From JAFGCL01 sp964492335 (GTDB lineage Bacteria; Chloroflexota; Dehalococcoidia; UBA2247; RBG-13-53-26), in the NCBI GenBank assembly GCA_964492335.1, contig CAZBJX010000008.1, positions 24,645-88,644 on the forward strand: a stretch of DNA of 64,000 nucleotides. The letters are read 5' to 3'. Position numbers and translations under genes: made by a program. Positions 40,175-48,050 of the stretch are shown one piece after another. Numbering within the stretch: position 1 is the first letter of the stretch; every line of letters begins with the position of its first letter. The notes beneath the pieces are model-generated. The model saw only the letters and a list, made by a program, of their open reading frames with translations. It did no database searches and was not told the origin of the DNA.

Positions 40175-42562
40175 GTGAAGCGAAGGTCTATTTCGAAAAC
40201 TGCGCGGCGACTGCTGAGCGCGTCGCTGATGGTTCTACTGGTTTTCACTGCCCTGATACTCCCTGTGCAAGCGGCTCTGGCCCAAGACTGGCCGCAGTTT
40301 CAGAAGGACGTTACCCACACCGGCCATACCACGGAGATGGGGCCCGTTACTGCCAATACGGTCAAGTACTGGAAAGCCGCTCTAGTCACAGGACGCTTCA
40401 ACGGCATCAATACCACTCCTGTAGTGGCCGATAACAAGGTCTTCTGCATCTCTGCCGGTGGAAACGTATACGCCTATACGCTCAATGGAGCAAGCCTTTG
40501 GCACGTCACTGTGAGCACGGCTACCGGCTTTGAATTGTCCGTCCCGGCCTATGGTGATGGCAAGTTATTCGTGGCCACTAATGAGGGAGGGCTATTTGCG
40601 CTCAATGCCTCTACCGGTGCCACGATGTGGGGGTCTGACACGGGCCCGATCAGCAGCGTCCAGATCAATACCCCGGTGGTCTACGACAGCAGCGACGGCC
40701 GCATCTACTTCGGGGACTGGTACGGAACCCCGAGCAAAGAGACGCATTACTACTGTTATGACGCCAGCACCGGCGATGCGGTCTGGTCCAGGGCTTCCGC
40801 TCGCGGCAAAGGTTACTACTGGTCCGGGGCCTGCGTCATCGGCGATTGCCTGGTCTACGGCGGCGATGACGGCTACCTGACCTGTGTCAACAAGTCAACC
40901 GGTGAATTTGTAAGCGAGTTCCAGTTAACAACCAGGAACATCCGCGCCTCGGTGACCTGGGACCCGGAAGCGCTATGCTTATACACCTCGGATAACGGCG
41001 GCTATCTGCATGCCCTCTCCTTCGATCCCAGTAGTGGAACATTCGGCAGCCGCCCCTGGGAGGCTGTGCTCCTTAATGGGGGAGTTCAGAGCACCTCTAC
41101 TCCGGTGGTCTATGGCGGCAGAATCTACGTCGGTACCGGCGGGGTCGGCACCGCCGGCGGCATGCATTGCCGCAACCAATCGGACGGCGCCGATATCTGG
41201 GACTATGTTCCGGTTAACAGCGACAGCTCCAAGAATGCGATCCAGTCTTCGCCGGCCGTGAGCGTGTCCGGTGACGACGTCTATGTCTACTTCACTACCA
41301 ATTCACGGTATGGCCAGGTCTATTGCCTGCACGACGATGGCGACCTTGCTGGTTTGGTCTGGAGCTACAACCCCGATGAGTATGGCCACAGCACCCACGG
41401 CTATATTCTTCAGGGCGTAGCGGTTTACGGCGGTCGGGTCTTCTTCGGCAATGATGGCGCCTATCTATATGCATTGGGGACTCCCCCGGTGGCCGATGAC
41501 CAGAGCGTGACCACCGATGAGAATACCGCGCTCCCAATAACTCTTACCGCAGCGGATGCTCAGGGCAATCCTCTGACGTATACCGTCGTTACCCAGCCGG
41601 CCAATGGCGCTCTAACCGGCACGGCGCCGGATTTGACCTATACTCCGAACAGCGGCTATCACGGCGCAGACAGCTTCACCTTCCAGGTTAACGACGGCGT
41701 TCTGGACTCCAATATCGCTACCGTCAGCATCACGGTCGTTCAGACCACTACGATCAACCTGCGCGCTACCGGTATCGGCGGCGACATCTTCAATGTAGAT
41801 GATTACCCGGTGCCCGATATCCAGGTGACGGAAGACAACTGCACCATGGATGCCCAGACAGCGATGGGAGCGGTGGTCTACTATTGCCAGCAGAACGGCA
41901 TAGAGGTCACGGTGCAGGATCATCCCGACATGGGCCTGTATGTCCACCAGATAGGCACCAACGTGAATGATGAGGACTGCTGGACGTACACAGTAGATGA
42001 GACGACAGCCTGGATCTCTGGGGCGAACTACGCCCTGACGGGCCGCGAGTCCGTCCACTGGGCCAACTACAACGTGGGGCTGTACTCCCTGCACCTTTCC
42101 CTGGATAAGACGAGCATCAAGCCGGGCGACGATGTCACCGGTACGGTGACCTACACCGACGGGGAAGGGCAGACTGTGCCGGTTAATGATGCCGACGTCT
42201 ATGTCAGCAGTTCGGTAGACAGCTACGGCTATCCGGCCGTCCCGGGAGTGAGCGTGGGGCAGACTAATGCCAGCGGTCAATCGAGCTTCACCTGGAACGA
42301 TGAGGGCGCCTTCTATCCCTACGCCGAATGGAACGGGAAAGACACTGTATTCCAGTGGCCGGTGGTTTCATTCACCTGCGTCGCCGCGACTCCCGCCTGG
42401 GATGTCAACGGTGACGGCTCGATAAACGTGCTGGATCTTTCGCGGGTTGGCGACCGCTTCGGCGAGACGGGCGCGCCCGGCTGGATTCCCGAGGATGTTA
42501 ACAGGGACGGCGTCATCAATGTCCTCGATCTGAGCCTTATCGGAGATCATTTCGGCGAGTAG
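40175..42562 (+). CDS. Secreted beta-propeller protein with Ig-like, DUF4430 (transcobalamin C-terminal-like) and dockerin-like domains
   Basis: A 795-residue modular protein. The signal peptide ends at QAALA (about residue 36). A PQQ-like propeller spans about 40-430. A cadherin-like Ig domain follows at about 436-520 (VTTDENTALPITLTAADAQG and GYHGADSFTFQVND). A region of about 523-635 resembles the DUF4430/transcobalamin C-terminal fold (GAVVYYCQQNGIEV, then DDCWTYTVD-like DEDCWTYTVDETTAWISGAN). Next come another Ig-like stretch (KTSIKPGDDVTGTVTYTDGE) and the dockerin-like module at 742-795, nearly identical to that of the previous gene. GTG start with AAGGAG. In human intrinsic factor this C-terminal domain binds the cobalamin upper face, so a corrinoid-contact role is plausible but inferred. 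Confidence 0.83.
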   Translation: MKRRSISKTARRLLSASLMVLLVFTALILPVQAALAQDWPQFQKDVTHTGHTTEMGPVTANTVKYWKAALVTGRFNGINTTPVVADNKVFCISAGGNVYAYTLNGASLWHVTVSTATGFELSVPAYGDGKLFVATNEGGLFALNASTGATMWGSDTGPISSVQINTPVVYDSSDGRIYFGDWYGTPSKETHYYCYDASTGDAVWSRASARGKGYYWSGACVIGDCLVYGGDDGYLTCVNKSTGEFVSEFQLTTRNIRASVTWDPEALCLYTSDNGGYLHALSFDPSSGTFGSRPWEAVLLNGGVQSTSTPVVYGGRIYVGTGGVGTAGGMHCRNQSDGADIWDYVPVNSDSSKNAIQSSPAVSVSGDDVYVYFTTNSRYGQVYCLHDDGDLAGLVWSYNPDEYGHSTHGYILQGVAVYGGRVFFGNDGAYLYALGTPPVADDQSVTTDENTALPITLTAADAQGNPLTYTVVTQPANGALTGTAPDLTYTPNSGYHGADSFTFQVNDGVLDSNIATVSITVVQTTTINLRATGIGGDIFNVDDYPVPDIQVTEDNCTMDAQTAMGAVVYYCQQNGIEVTVQDHPDMGLYVHQIGTNVNDEDCWTYTVDETTAWISGANYALTGRESVHWANYNVGLYSLHLSLDKTSIKPGDDVTGTVTYTDGEGQTVPVNDADVYVSSSVDSYGYPAVPGVSVGQTNASGQSSFTWNDEGAFYPYAEWNGKDTVFQWPVVSFTCVAATPAWDVNGDGSINVLDLSRVGDRFGETGAPGWIPEDVNRDGVINVLDLSLIGDHFGE

Positions 42563-42673
42563 AAAACGCCCATCTCTTGCCATCGCGAAAGGAGGGCGTA
42601 GCAGAGAGAAGCAGGTAAGCGAAAGAGAGCGGTTCAATCGGTTCACCATATCGATGAGAAGGAGTTAAGTGGA

Positions 42674-43969
42674 ATGCGCAAGAATAGAAAGATAGGCCTC
42701 ACAGGGTTGCTGCTGGGCATCCTGCTCGTCAGCGCCATGCTGGTTCAGGGGGCTCCCGTCTTTGCTGCAGACCTCAACATGTACGTGGACCCGGTGTCGC
42801 AGACGGTCAGTCCGGGCGCCTCTTTCAGCGTGCAGATCAGGGTCTCCACAGATATCGCCAGCCGCAGCGCTCAGTGCGATGTGCAGTTCGACCCCTCGCT
42901 GATCCAGGTTAACAGCGTTACCGAAGGTACGTTCTACTCTGGCTGGGCTTCCGCCCATGGCGGCGCCACCTACTGGCAGCCGCCTACTATCGACAATGCC
43001 GCCGGTCTCATCGACGATGCCGCCATCTCCCTGACCGGCGCCAAAGGCCAGGGGGTAACCGGCTCGGGGACTTTCATCGTGATTAACATGCAGGCCAAGG
43101 CCGGTGTCAATGGAACCTCAGCCATTACTCTGGTGGAGACCATCATAGGCAGCTTGGACCATCAAGGAATGACGCATACCGCCGCGAACGGTGCGATAGT
43201 TGTGGGCCAGACTTCGGGCCCGGACCTTGTTGTGAGCGATAAGCACGAGGAATGGATCGAGGGGAGCGCTGGAACCTACAATATCAGCTATACCATCACC
43301 AACCAGGGTACCGGTGCTGCGGAAGCCAGCACCACTGAAGTAGACATCGATGGTGCCAAGACCACCTATGTGTGTCCCGCCCTTGCTGCCGGGGCATCCG
43401 ACACGCAGTCGGTAGGCCCCTTCACCCTTTCCGGGAACCAGGACGTCATCACCGTCACCGCCGACATCAACGGCCAGGTAGCGGAGAGCAACGAGGGCAA
43501 CAATGTCAGGCAGAATACCCTCATGCCCGGCGTGATGATCATAGAGGGGAACCTGAAGGGCTCGCTCATCCTGGTGACCGTTCCCGCCAGCATCTACGCT
43601 TGGGATCTCCAGATGGGCGACAACCAGAAGGCCGGCACGCTTAACGTCAAGAGCAACGGCAACTGGCAGGTCGCTGTGAGCGACCAGGATGCGGCCACTG
43701 CAGGACACATGACCGAGTGGAATGGATCCCAATACGGCTTCAACCGGCTCCATTCACAGATGGTGGTGGCCTGCTCCTCCGAAAACACTTCCGTCGGACT
43801 GGAGAGCAGCGGCATCATCGCCAGCGGCGCACCGGAGCAGCAGCAAGGCGATGCCGGAGAGAGTTTCGACCTGAGCTTCAACCAGACAGTACAGACTAAC
43901 GACACTGTTCTTACGGGCGACAGTGTCTACCGGATCGTCATCACCTTCACGGGGGCCGTGACCTTCTAG
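42674..43969 (+). CDS. Secreted cohesin-like and CARDB domain protein (scaffold candidate)
   Basis: The 431-residue protein has a signal peptide (GLLLGILLVSAMLVQGAPVF, cleavage before ADLNMY). Residues about 33-175 match the cohesin pattern: a first strand MYVDPVSQTVSPGASFSVQI, then SAQCDVQFDPSLIQVNSVTE, GTFYSGW, and a last part with GVTGSGTFIVINMQAKAG. A CARDB-like domain follows (DLVVSDKHEEWIEGSAGTYN, VAESNEGNNVRQNTL), then a C-terminal beta domain of about 140 residues. No anchor, LPxTG or membrane helix is seen, so it may bind another anchored protein. In cellulosomes cohesins bind dockerins. Here four dockerin-like proteins surround one cohesin-like protein, and none has a glycoside hydrolase domain. 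Confidence 0.8.
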   Translation: MRKNRKIGLTGLLLGILLVSAMLVQGAPVFAADLNMYVDPVSQTVSPGASFSVQIRVSTDIASRSAQCDVQFDPSLIQVNSVTEGTFYSGWASAHGGATYWQPPTIDNAAGLIDDAAISLTGAKGQGVTGSGTFIVINMQAKAGVNGTSAITLVETIIGSLDHQGMTHTAANGAIVVGQTSGPDLVVSDKHEEWIEGSAGTYNISYTITNQGTGAAEASTTEVDIDGAKTTYVCPALAAGASDTQSVGPFTLSGNQDVITVTADINGQVAESNEGNNVRQNTLMPGVMIIEGNLKGSLILVTVPASIYAWDLQMGDNQKAGTLNVKSNGNWQVAVSDQDAATAGHMTEWNGSQYGFNRLHSQMVVACSSENTSVGLESSGIIASGAPEQQQGDAGESFDLSFNQTVQTNDTVLTGDSVYRIVITFTGAVTF

Positions 43970-43994
43970 CAGGAACCCAACAGATCGTACTGGC

Positions 43995-44048
43995 GCGTGG
44001 TGCCCGGGAAAGCTACACTCCCCCCCCGGCTTTGGCCGGGCACCACGC
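43995..44048 (+). other. Long stable hairpin between the cohesin-like and DUF916-like genes
   Basis: A perfect 13-bp stem pairs 43995-44007 (starting GCGTGGTGCCCGG) with 44036-44048. The loop holds a second pairing, AAAGC with GCTTT, around a C-run. There is no T-tract after it. It could protect the upstream mRNA or set the ratio between scaffold and downstream proteins. It is not a recognised riboswitch. Confidence 0.6.
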
Positions 44049-44094
44049 CTGCCAGACAAGAGGTATTCGTGAGGATGCACGTCAGGAGCAGCAA

Positions 44095-45135
44095 GTGAAG
44101 ATATTGACCTACCTCAACGGGAAGCATAGTCCATCTCTTAAGCTGTCTTTGTCGGTGGCGGTCGCTGTCTTGTTGTTAGCCGTGACAGGAGCGCTGACGG
44201 CCCCTCCCGCCCTGGCTGCCGAACTGCGAGTTGATAACGGGATCATCAATCAGTCAGTCGGGCCTGGGGGGGTATACCAGCATACCTTCACCGTGCAGAG
44301 CGGCTCCGGCGAGCCGGCTATGCTGATGCTGGTGGAAGCTGCGGGCTTCGGACAGACGCTCGATGGCGGCTACTTCGCGGTGCCGGCAGGGGAAGATAAC
44401 TACTCGCATTCGGCGCGGGAGTTCATCGCAGACATAGACAAGCCGTCCTTCACCCTGAGTCCCGGGCCTTCGGGGGCCCAGGATGTCACCGTGAGGATAG
44501 AGGTCCCGCAGGACATCGGCGATGGGGGGTACTATGCCATCATCTACGTGCACAGCGAGCCTTCCGGCGCCGGTCAGGTGGGCTCCGTTGTGGCGTTCGT
44601 TATACCGGTGGTGCTGACCGTAGGGAGCACGGAGCGGATGGTCATAGGCGAGATCACTGATCTGACCGCGCGGGAAATAGAGGACGGGGAGAACATAGTG
44701 ATCAGCAGCGTCTTTGAGAACACCGGCAACTGCCACTACCGGGCGAGAGACCGCATCACCATGACCGACAAGACGGGCAAGCAGGTGGCCGAGGCCGCCG
44801 TGCCGCTGACCACATCCTCCATTGTGCCGGGCTACGCCCATGGCTTCGAGGCTTCTCTGACCAGCGCCGAAGGGTTGTCGGAATTGCCAGCAGGGCGATA
44901 CGAGGTCACATCCCAGGTCTTCGATGAGAACGATATGGTCCTGGATACAAAGGTCCTGGCTTTGGATTTGAATGACGATTACAGGTTCCCCGGGGAACCC
45001 GGCGATGGCGCGCCCTCATATCTGATATGGATAGCCGCGGGTCTGGGGGTCCTGACGGTGGTGGTAGCAGGCGCCGTTCTTTTCCAGTGGGGAAAGAGAT
45101 CCGGCTCCAAAGGGCAGTCCGCCGGGAAGGAGTAG
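44095..45135 (+). CDS. Membrane-anchored surface protein resembling DUF916/WxL-interacting proteins
   Basis: The 346-residue protein has a signal peptide (LSLSVAVAVLLLAVTGALTA, cleavage near PALAA). An extracellular part of Ig-like domains has features of DUF916-type proteins (DKPSFTLSPGPSGAQDVTVR, GDGGYYAIIYVHSEPS, VFENTGNCHYRARDRI). Near the C-terminus a single membrane helix (YLIWIAAGLGVLTVVVAGAV) is followed by a short basic tail. In firmicutes, WxL-interacting proteins of this build hold other proteins on the wall. Here it may anchor the cohesin-dockerin assembly to the membrane. The start is GTG at 44095 with AGGAG. The following propeller gene begins 4 bp after its stop. Confidence 0.75.
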   Translation: MKILTYLNGKHSPSLKLSLSVAVAVLLLAVTGALTAPPALAAELRVDNGIINQSVGPGGVYQHTFTVQSGSGEPAMLMLVEAAGFGQTLDGGYFAVPAGEDNYSHSAREFIADIDKPSFTLSPGPSGAQDVTVRIEVPQDIGDGGYYAIIYVHSEPSGAGQVGSVVAFVIPVVLTVGSTERMVIGEITDLTAREIEDGENIVISSVFENTGNCHYRARDRITMTDKTGKQVAEAAVPLTTSSIVPGYAHGFEASLTSAEGLSELPAGRYEVTSQVFDENDMVLDTKVLALDLNDDYRFPGEPGDGAPSYLIWIAAGLGVLTVVVAGAVLFQWGKRSGSKGQSAGKE

Positions 45136-45139
45136 CTGG

Positions 45140-46585
45140 ATGCCGACCCGCAGGGAAAGCAGGCATTTCGTATGGGCGGGCATCCTGGCGACCGTGTTGC
45201 TGTTGGTTACCGGCCCCTATCTTCCCGCGGCTTCGGTGCTGGCGAATGACAACCATGATTGGGCGCAGTTTCAGCGGGACGAGACGAGGAGTGGCGTGAC
45301 CACGGCAGCGGCCCCGGCCGCTGCGCCGGGTCTGAGCTGGTATCGCCATACCTGGCATTCCGGATTGACCGGCATAGAGGTTCCGGCGGTTGTGGCCAAC
45401 GGCGTCGCCTACGTTCATGCCGGCAATGGCCTCTGGGCCTTCAATGCGGTCACCGGAGAGACGGTCTGGCAACAGGAGATACCGGGGTCGGCCGGCCTGC
45501 AAACGTCGACGCCGGCTTGCGGCGGCGGGAAGCTGTTCATCGCCACCTCCGATGGCTGCATTCGGGCATATGACGCGCAAAACGGAGTTGCCGTCTGGAG
45601 CCGCAAGATAAGCAACGTTGTCCTGCAATGTCCGATCACCTATTGCGACGGGCGGATCTACGTCGGCCAGGGCGGTGCCGGCGGCAAATACAACAGCTAT
45701 TTCTGTATTGGCGCCGATGACGGCTCCCCGGTCTGGGAATACAGTTCGGAGACCGTAGGCTACCTCTGGTCCGGGGCCTCGATTGTGGGCGGTTACATCG
45801 TCTTCGCCAATCACGACGCGGTACTGACCAGCCTGGACCGGCGCACCGGCAGGTTCGTCGATGGTCTCGATTTGCACATTCTGGAACAGGATGCCGGAAA
45901 GGCGCGAGCATCCGTGACCTACGGCGACGGGTTCGTCTACACCACATCGGAGTCGGGGCTGCACTCGGGGTACATCTGGAAGGTCGGATACGACCCGGCG
46001 ACGGGCCATTTCGATTCGGCAGTGGGGTGGCGCAACCCCATAGGTTTCAGCACCTCCACGCCGGCGGTCTATGAAGGAAGAGTCTATGTCGGGGAGGGGG
46101 AGCACGGCACTGAGGGCAGCCTGGTTTGCCTGGATGATACCAACGGCGCGGTCATCTGGCGATACCGGGCGCCGGGCGGGGTCAAGTCGTCGCCGGCCCT
46201 CTCAGTTCAGGGTGAACAGGTGTTCATCTACTTCCATACGTCGATGCCTGACGGGGAGGTCTACTGCCTGCGGGGTGACGGCGCTCTGGCCTGGCAATGG
46301 GACCCACCGCATGATAGGGCCTACATTCTCCAGGGGGTCAGCCTCGCCGGCGGGCAGTTGTTCCTCGGCACCTGTTCCGGCTATCTCTACTGCCTGGATG
46401 ACGGCGCCAGTCCCTGGGACATCAACAAGGACGGGGTCATGAATGTCCTCGATATGGAATCGATCGGAAACTGTTTCGCTCAGACCGGAGACGCAGGATG
46501 GCTCAGGCAGGATGTCAATAAGGACGGCCGCATCGATGTTCTGGATATGTCGATGGCGGGAAGCAATTGGAGTGATTTGACATGA
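45140..46585 (+). CDS. Secreted PQQ-like beta-propeller protein with dockerin-like domain (copy 3)
   Basis: The 481-residue protein has a signal peptide (FVWAGILATVLLLVTGPYLP, cleavage near VLAND). Blades have repeats such as YVHAGNGLWAFNAVTGETVW, LFIATSDGCIRAYDAQNGVA and FLGTCSGYLYCLDD. The C-terminal dockerin-like module at residues 426-481 has DINKDGVMNVLDMESIGNCF and DVNKDGRIDVLDMSMAGSNW, more divergent than in the first two proteins. No hydrolase domain is seen. ATG with AAGGAG 8 bp upstream. Its stop overlaps the ATG of the next, similar gene, which points to a tandem duplication. Confidence 0.84.
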   Translation: MPTRRESRHFVWAGILATVLLLVTGPYLPAASVLANDNHDWAQFQRDETRSGVTTAAAPAAAPGLSWYRHTWHSGLTGIEVPAVVANGVAYVHAGNGLWAFNAVTGETVWQQEIPGSAGLQTSTPACGGGKLFIATSDGCIRAYDAQNGVAVWSRKISNVVLQCPITYCDGRIYVGQGGAGGKYNSYFCIGADDGSPVWEYSSETVGYLWSGASIVGGYIVFANHDAVLTSLDRRTGRFVDGLDLHILEQDAGKARASVTYGDGFVYTTSESGLHSGYIWKVGYDPATGHFDSAVGWRNPIGFSTSTPAVYEGRVYVGEGEHGTEGSLVCLDDTNGAVIWRYRAPGGVKSSPALSVQGEQVFIYFHTSMPDGEVYCLRGDGALAWQWDPPHDRAYILQGVSLAGGQLFLGTCSGYLYCLDDGASPWDINKDGVMNVLDMESIGNCFAQTGDAGWLRQDVNKDGRIDVLDMSMAGSNWSDLT

Positions 46586-48039
46586 GGGCGAGAAGGATGC
46601 TCCACAGCCCGGCCCTGAGAGCACTTGTCGGCGTCATTATCGCTTTGCAGGTGTGTTGGCTGTCCCTTTCTCCCGCGCTGGCGGATGACGGGCGCTGGCC
46701 GCAATTTCAAGTAGACGCCATCCACACTGGATACACCTCATCAACGGCGCCGGTGAAGCCGCCCCGCGAGGTCTGGAGCGCCTTCACCCACTACCGGGCG
46801 ACGCATGGCATAGACGTTACCCCGATTGTCGCCAGCGGCAAGGTCTTCACTATCGATGTGGATGGCTATGCCTGGGCCTTCGAGGCTGACGATGGGAGCG
46901 TCGTCTGGAGCACAGAGCTGGAGGATGATGTCCGGTTCATCCTGGCTACTCCCGCCTGGGGTGGCGGCAGAGTGTTCTTCGCTACCGACGCGGGCTATGT
47001 CTACGCCCTCAACGATTCCACTGGCGCGATCATCTGGAGCGGCAAGCTTACGGAAGGCAAAGGGCAGAATGCGGAACTGAATACGCAGATTACCTATGAT
47101 TCCGGCAAGATCTACGTGGGCAGTTGGGAGGGGAAGTACTACTGCCTCGATGCCGGCGGCGATGGGACTTCCCCGCACGTGGACTGGGTGTACGAGGTTG
47201 AGGGAACACGATATGACTGGTATTCCGGGGCGGCGGTTATCGGCGACTACGTCTTGTTCGGCAATACCGGCGGAATAATGGCCTGTCTCGAAAGGGCTAC
47301 AGGGATTCCGGTAGATTACTGCAACCTGAGCGATGAGTTCGGTATCACCGCCGGGAGCATCCGCTCCGCGGTAAGTACTGATGATGCCCGGGGCCGTATC
47401 TACCTGACATCAAGAAACGGCTATGTCTATGCTATCGGATTCGATGCCGCTCAAGGCAGATTCGATACATCTTCCGGCTGGTTCGCCCAGATCGACAGCT
47501 ATTCGACTTCCACGCCCGTCTTCCACGCCGGCTGCGTCTACGTCTGCAGCGGCGGTTCCTTCTATAACCAGGAAGGCGGCCTCTACTGTTTCGATGATGC
47601 CACGGGCAGCCGCCGCTGGTTCAACGATTTGGGTATGGCCTACGGCTCCCAAGCCTCACCAGCCCTGTCGGTTCAGGACGGCGATCCTTATATCTACATT
47701 TCCACGGGGGAGCCGGAGTCAGCGGTGGTCTGCATTGATGAAGACGGCAATATGGTCTGGAAACATGTGCCTTCACACACGGAATTCTCCTTGCAGGGAG
47801 TCAGTATCTATGACGGCCGGGTCTTTTTCGCCAACGATGCGGGTTATCTCTTTGCCCTGGGAACGACGCCGGCATGGGATGTCAACGCCGATGGAGAGGC
47901 CAACGTGCTGGATATGGCTATGGTCGGCGCCCACTTCGGCCAGACAGGTAACCCCGGCTGGATAGCCCAGGATGTCAACAAAGACGGCCTCATCAACGTC
48001 CTTGATATGAGCCTCATTGGAGACCACTTCGGCGACTAG
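46582..48039 (+). CDS. Secreted PQQ-like beta-propeller protein with dockerin-like domain (copy 4)
   Basis: The 485-residue protein has a signal peptide (VGVIIALQVCWLSLSPALA) and a propeller with AWAFEADDGSVVWSTELEDD, YVYALNDSTGAIIWSGKL and YDGRVFFANDAGYLFALGT. Residues 432-485 are dockerin-like, with DVNADGEANVLDMAMVGAHF and DVNKDGLINVLDMSLIGDHF. The first calcium loop has Ala at one usual Gly/Asn position. The ATG overlaps the previous TGA, so it is translationally coupled to copy 3. The next gene starts 11 bp after its stop. Confidence 0.84.
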   Translation: MRARRMLHSPALRALVGVIIALQVCWLSLSPALADDGRWPQFQVDAIHTGYTSSTAPVKPPREVWSAFTHYRATHGIDVTPIVASGKVFTIDVDGYAWAFEADDGSVVWSTELEDDVRFILATPAWGGGRVFFATDAGYVYALNDSTGAIIWSGKLTEGKGQNAELNTQITYDSGKIYVGSWEGKYYCLDAGGDGTSPHVDWVYEVEGTRYDWYSGAAVIGDYVLFGNTGGIMACLERATGIPVDYCNLSDEFGITAGSIRSAVSTDDARGRIYLTSRNGYVYAIGFDAAQGRFDTSSGWFAQIDSYSTSTPVFHAGCVYVCSGGSFYNQEGGLYCFDDATGSRRWFNDLGMAYGSQASPALSVQDGDPYIYISTGEPESAVVCIDEDGNMVWKHVPSHTEFSLQGVSIYDGRVFFANDAGYLFALGTTPAWDVNADGEANVLDMAMVGAHFGQTGNPGWIAQDVNKDGLINVLDMSLIGDHFGD

Positions 48040-48050
48040 GGGGTGTTTTC

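Noticed and set aside
42674..43969. Cellulosome scaffoldin
   Set aside because: It has a single cohesin-like domain, no carbohydrate-binding module, and no glycoside hydrolase among the dockerin partners.
38657..48039. PQQ-dependent alcohol dehydrogenases
   Set aside because: Only the propeller blades are shared. The chains are too short, lack the paired-Cys and Asp catalytic region and end in dockerin-like modules.
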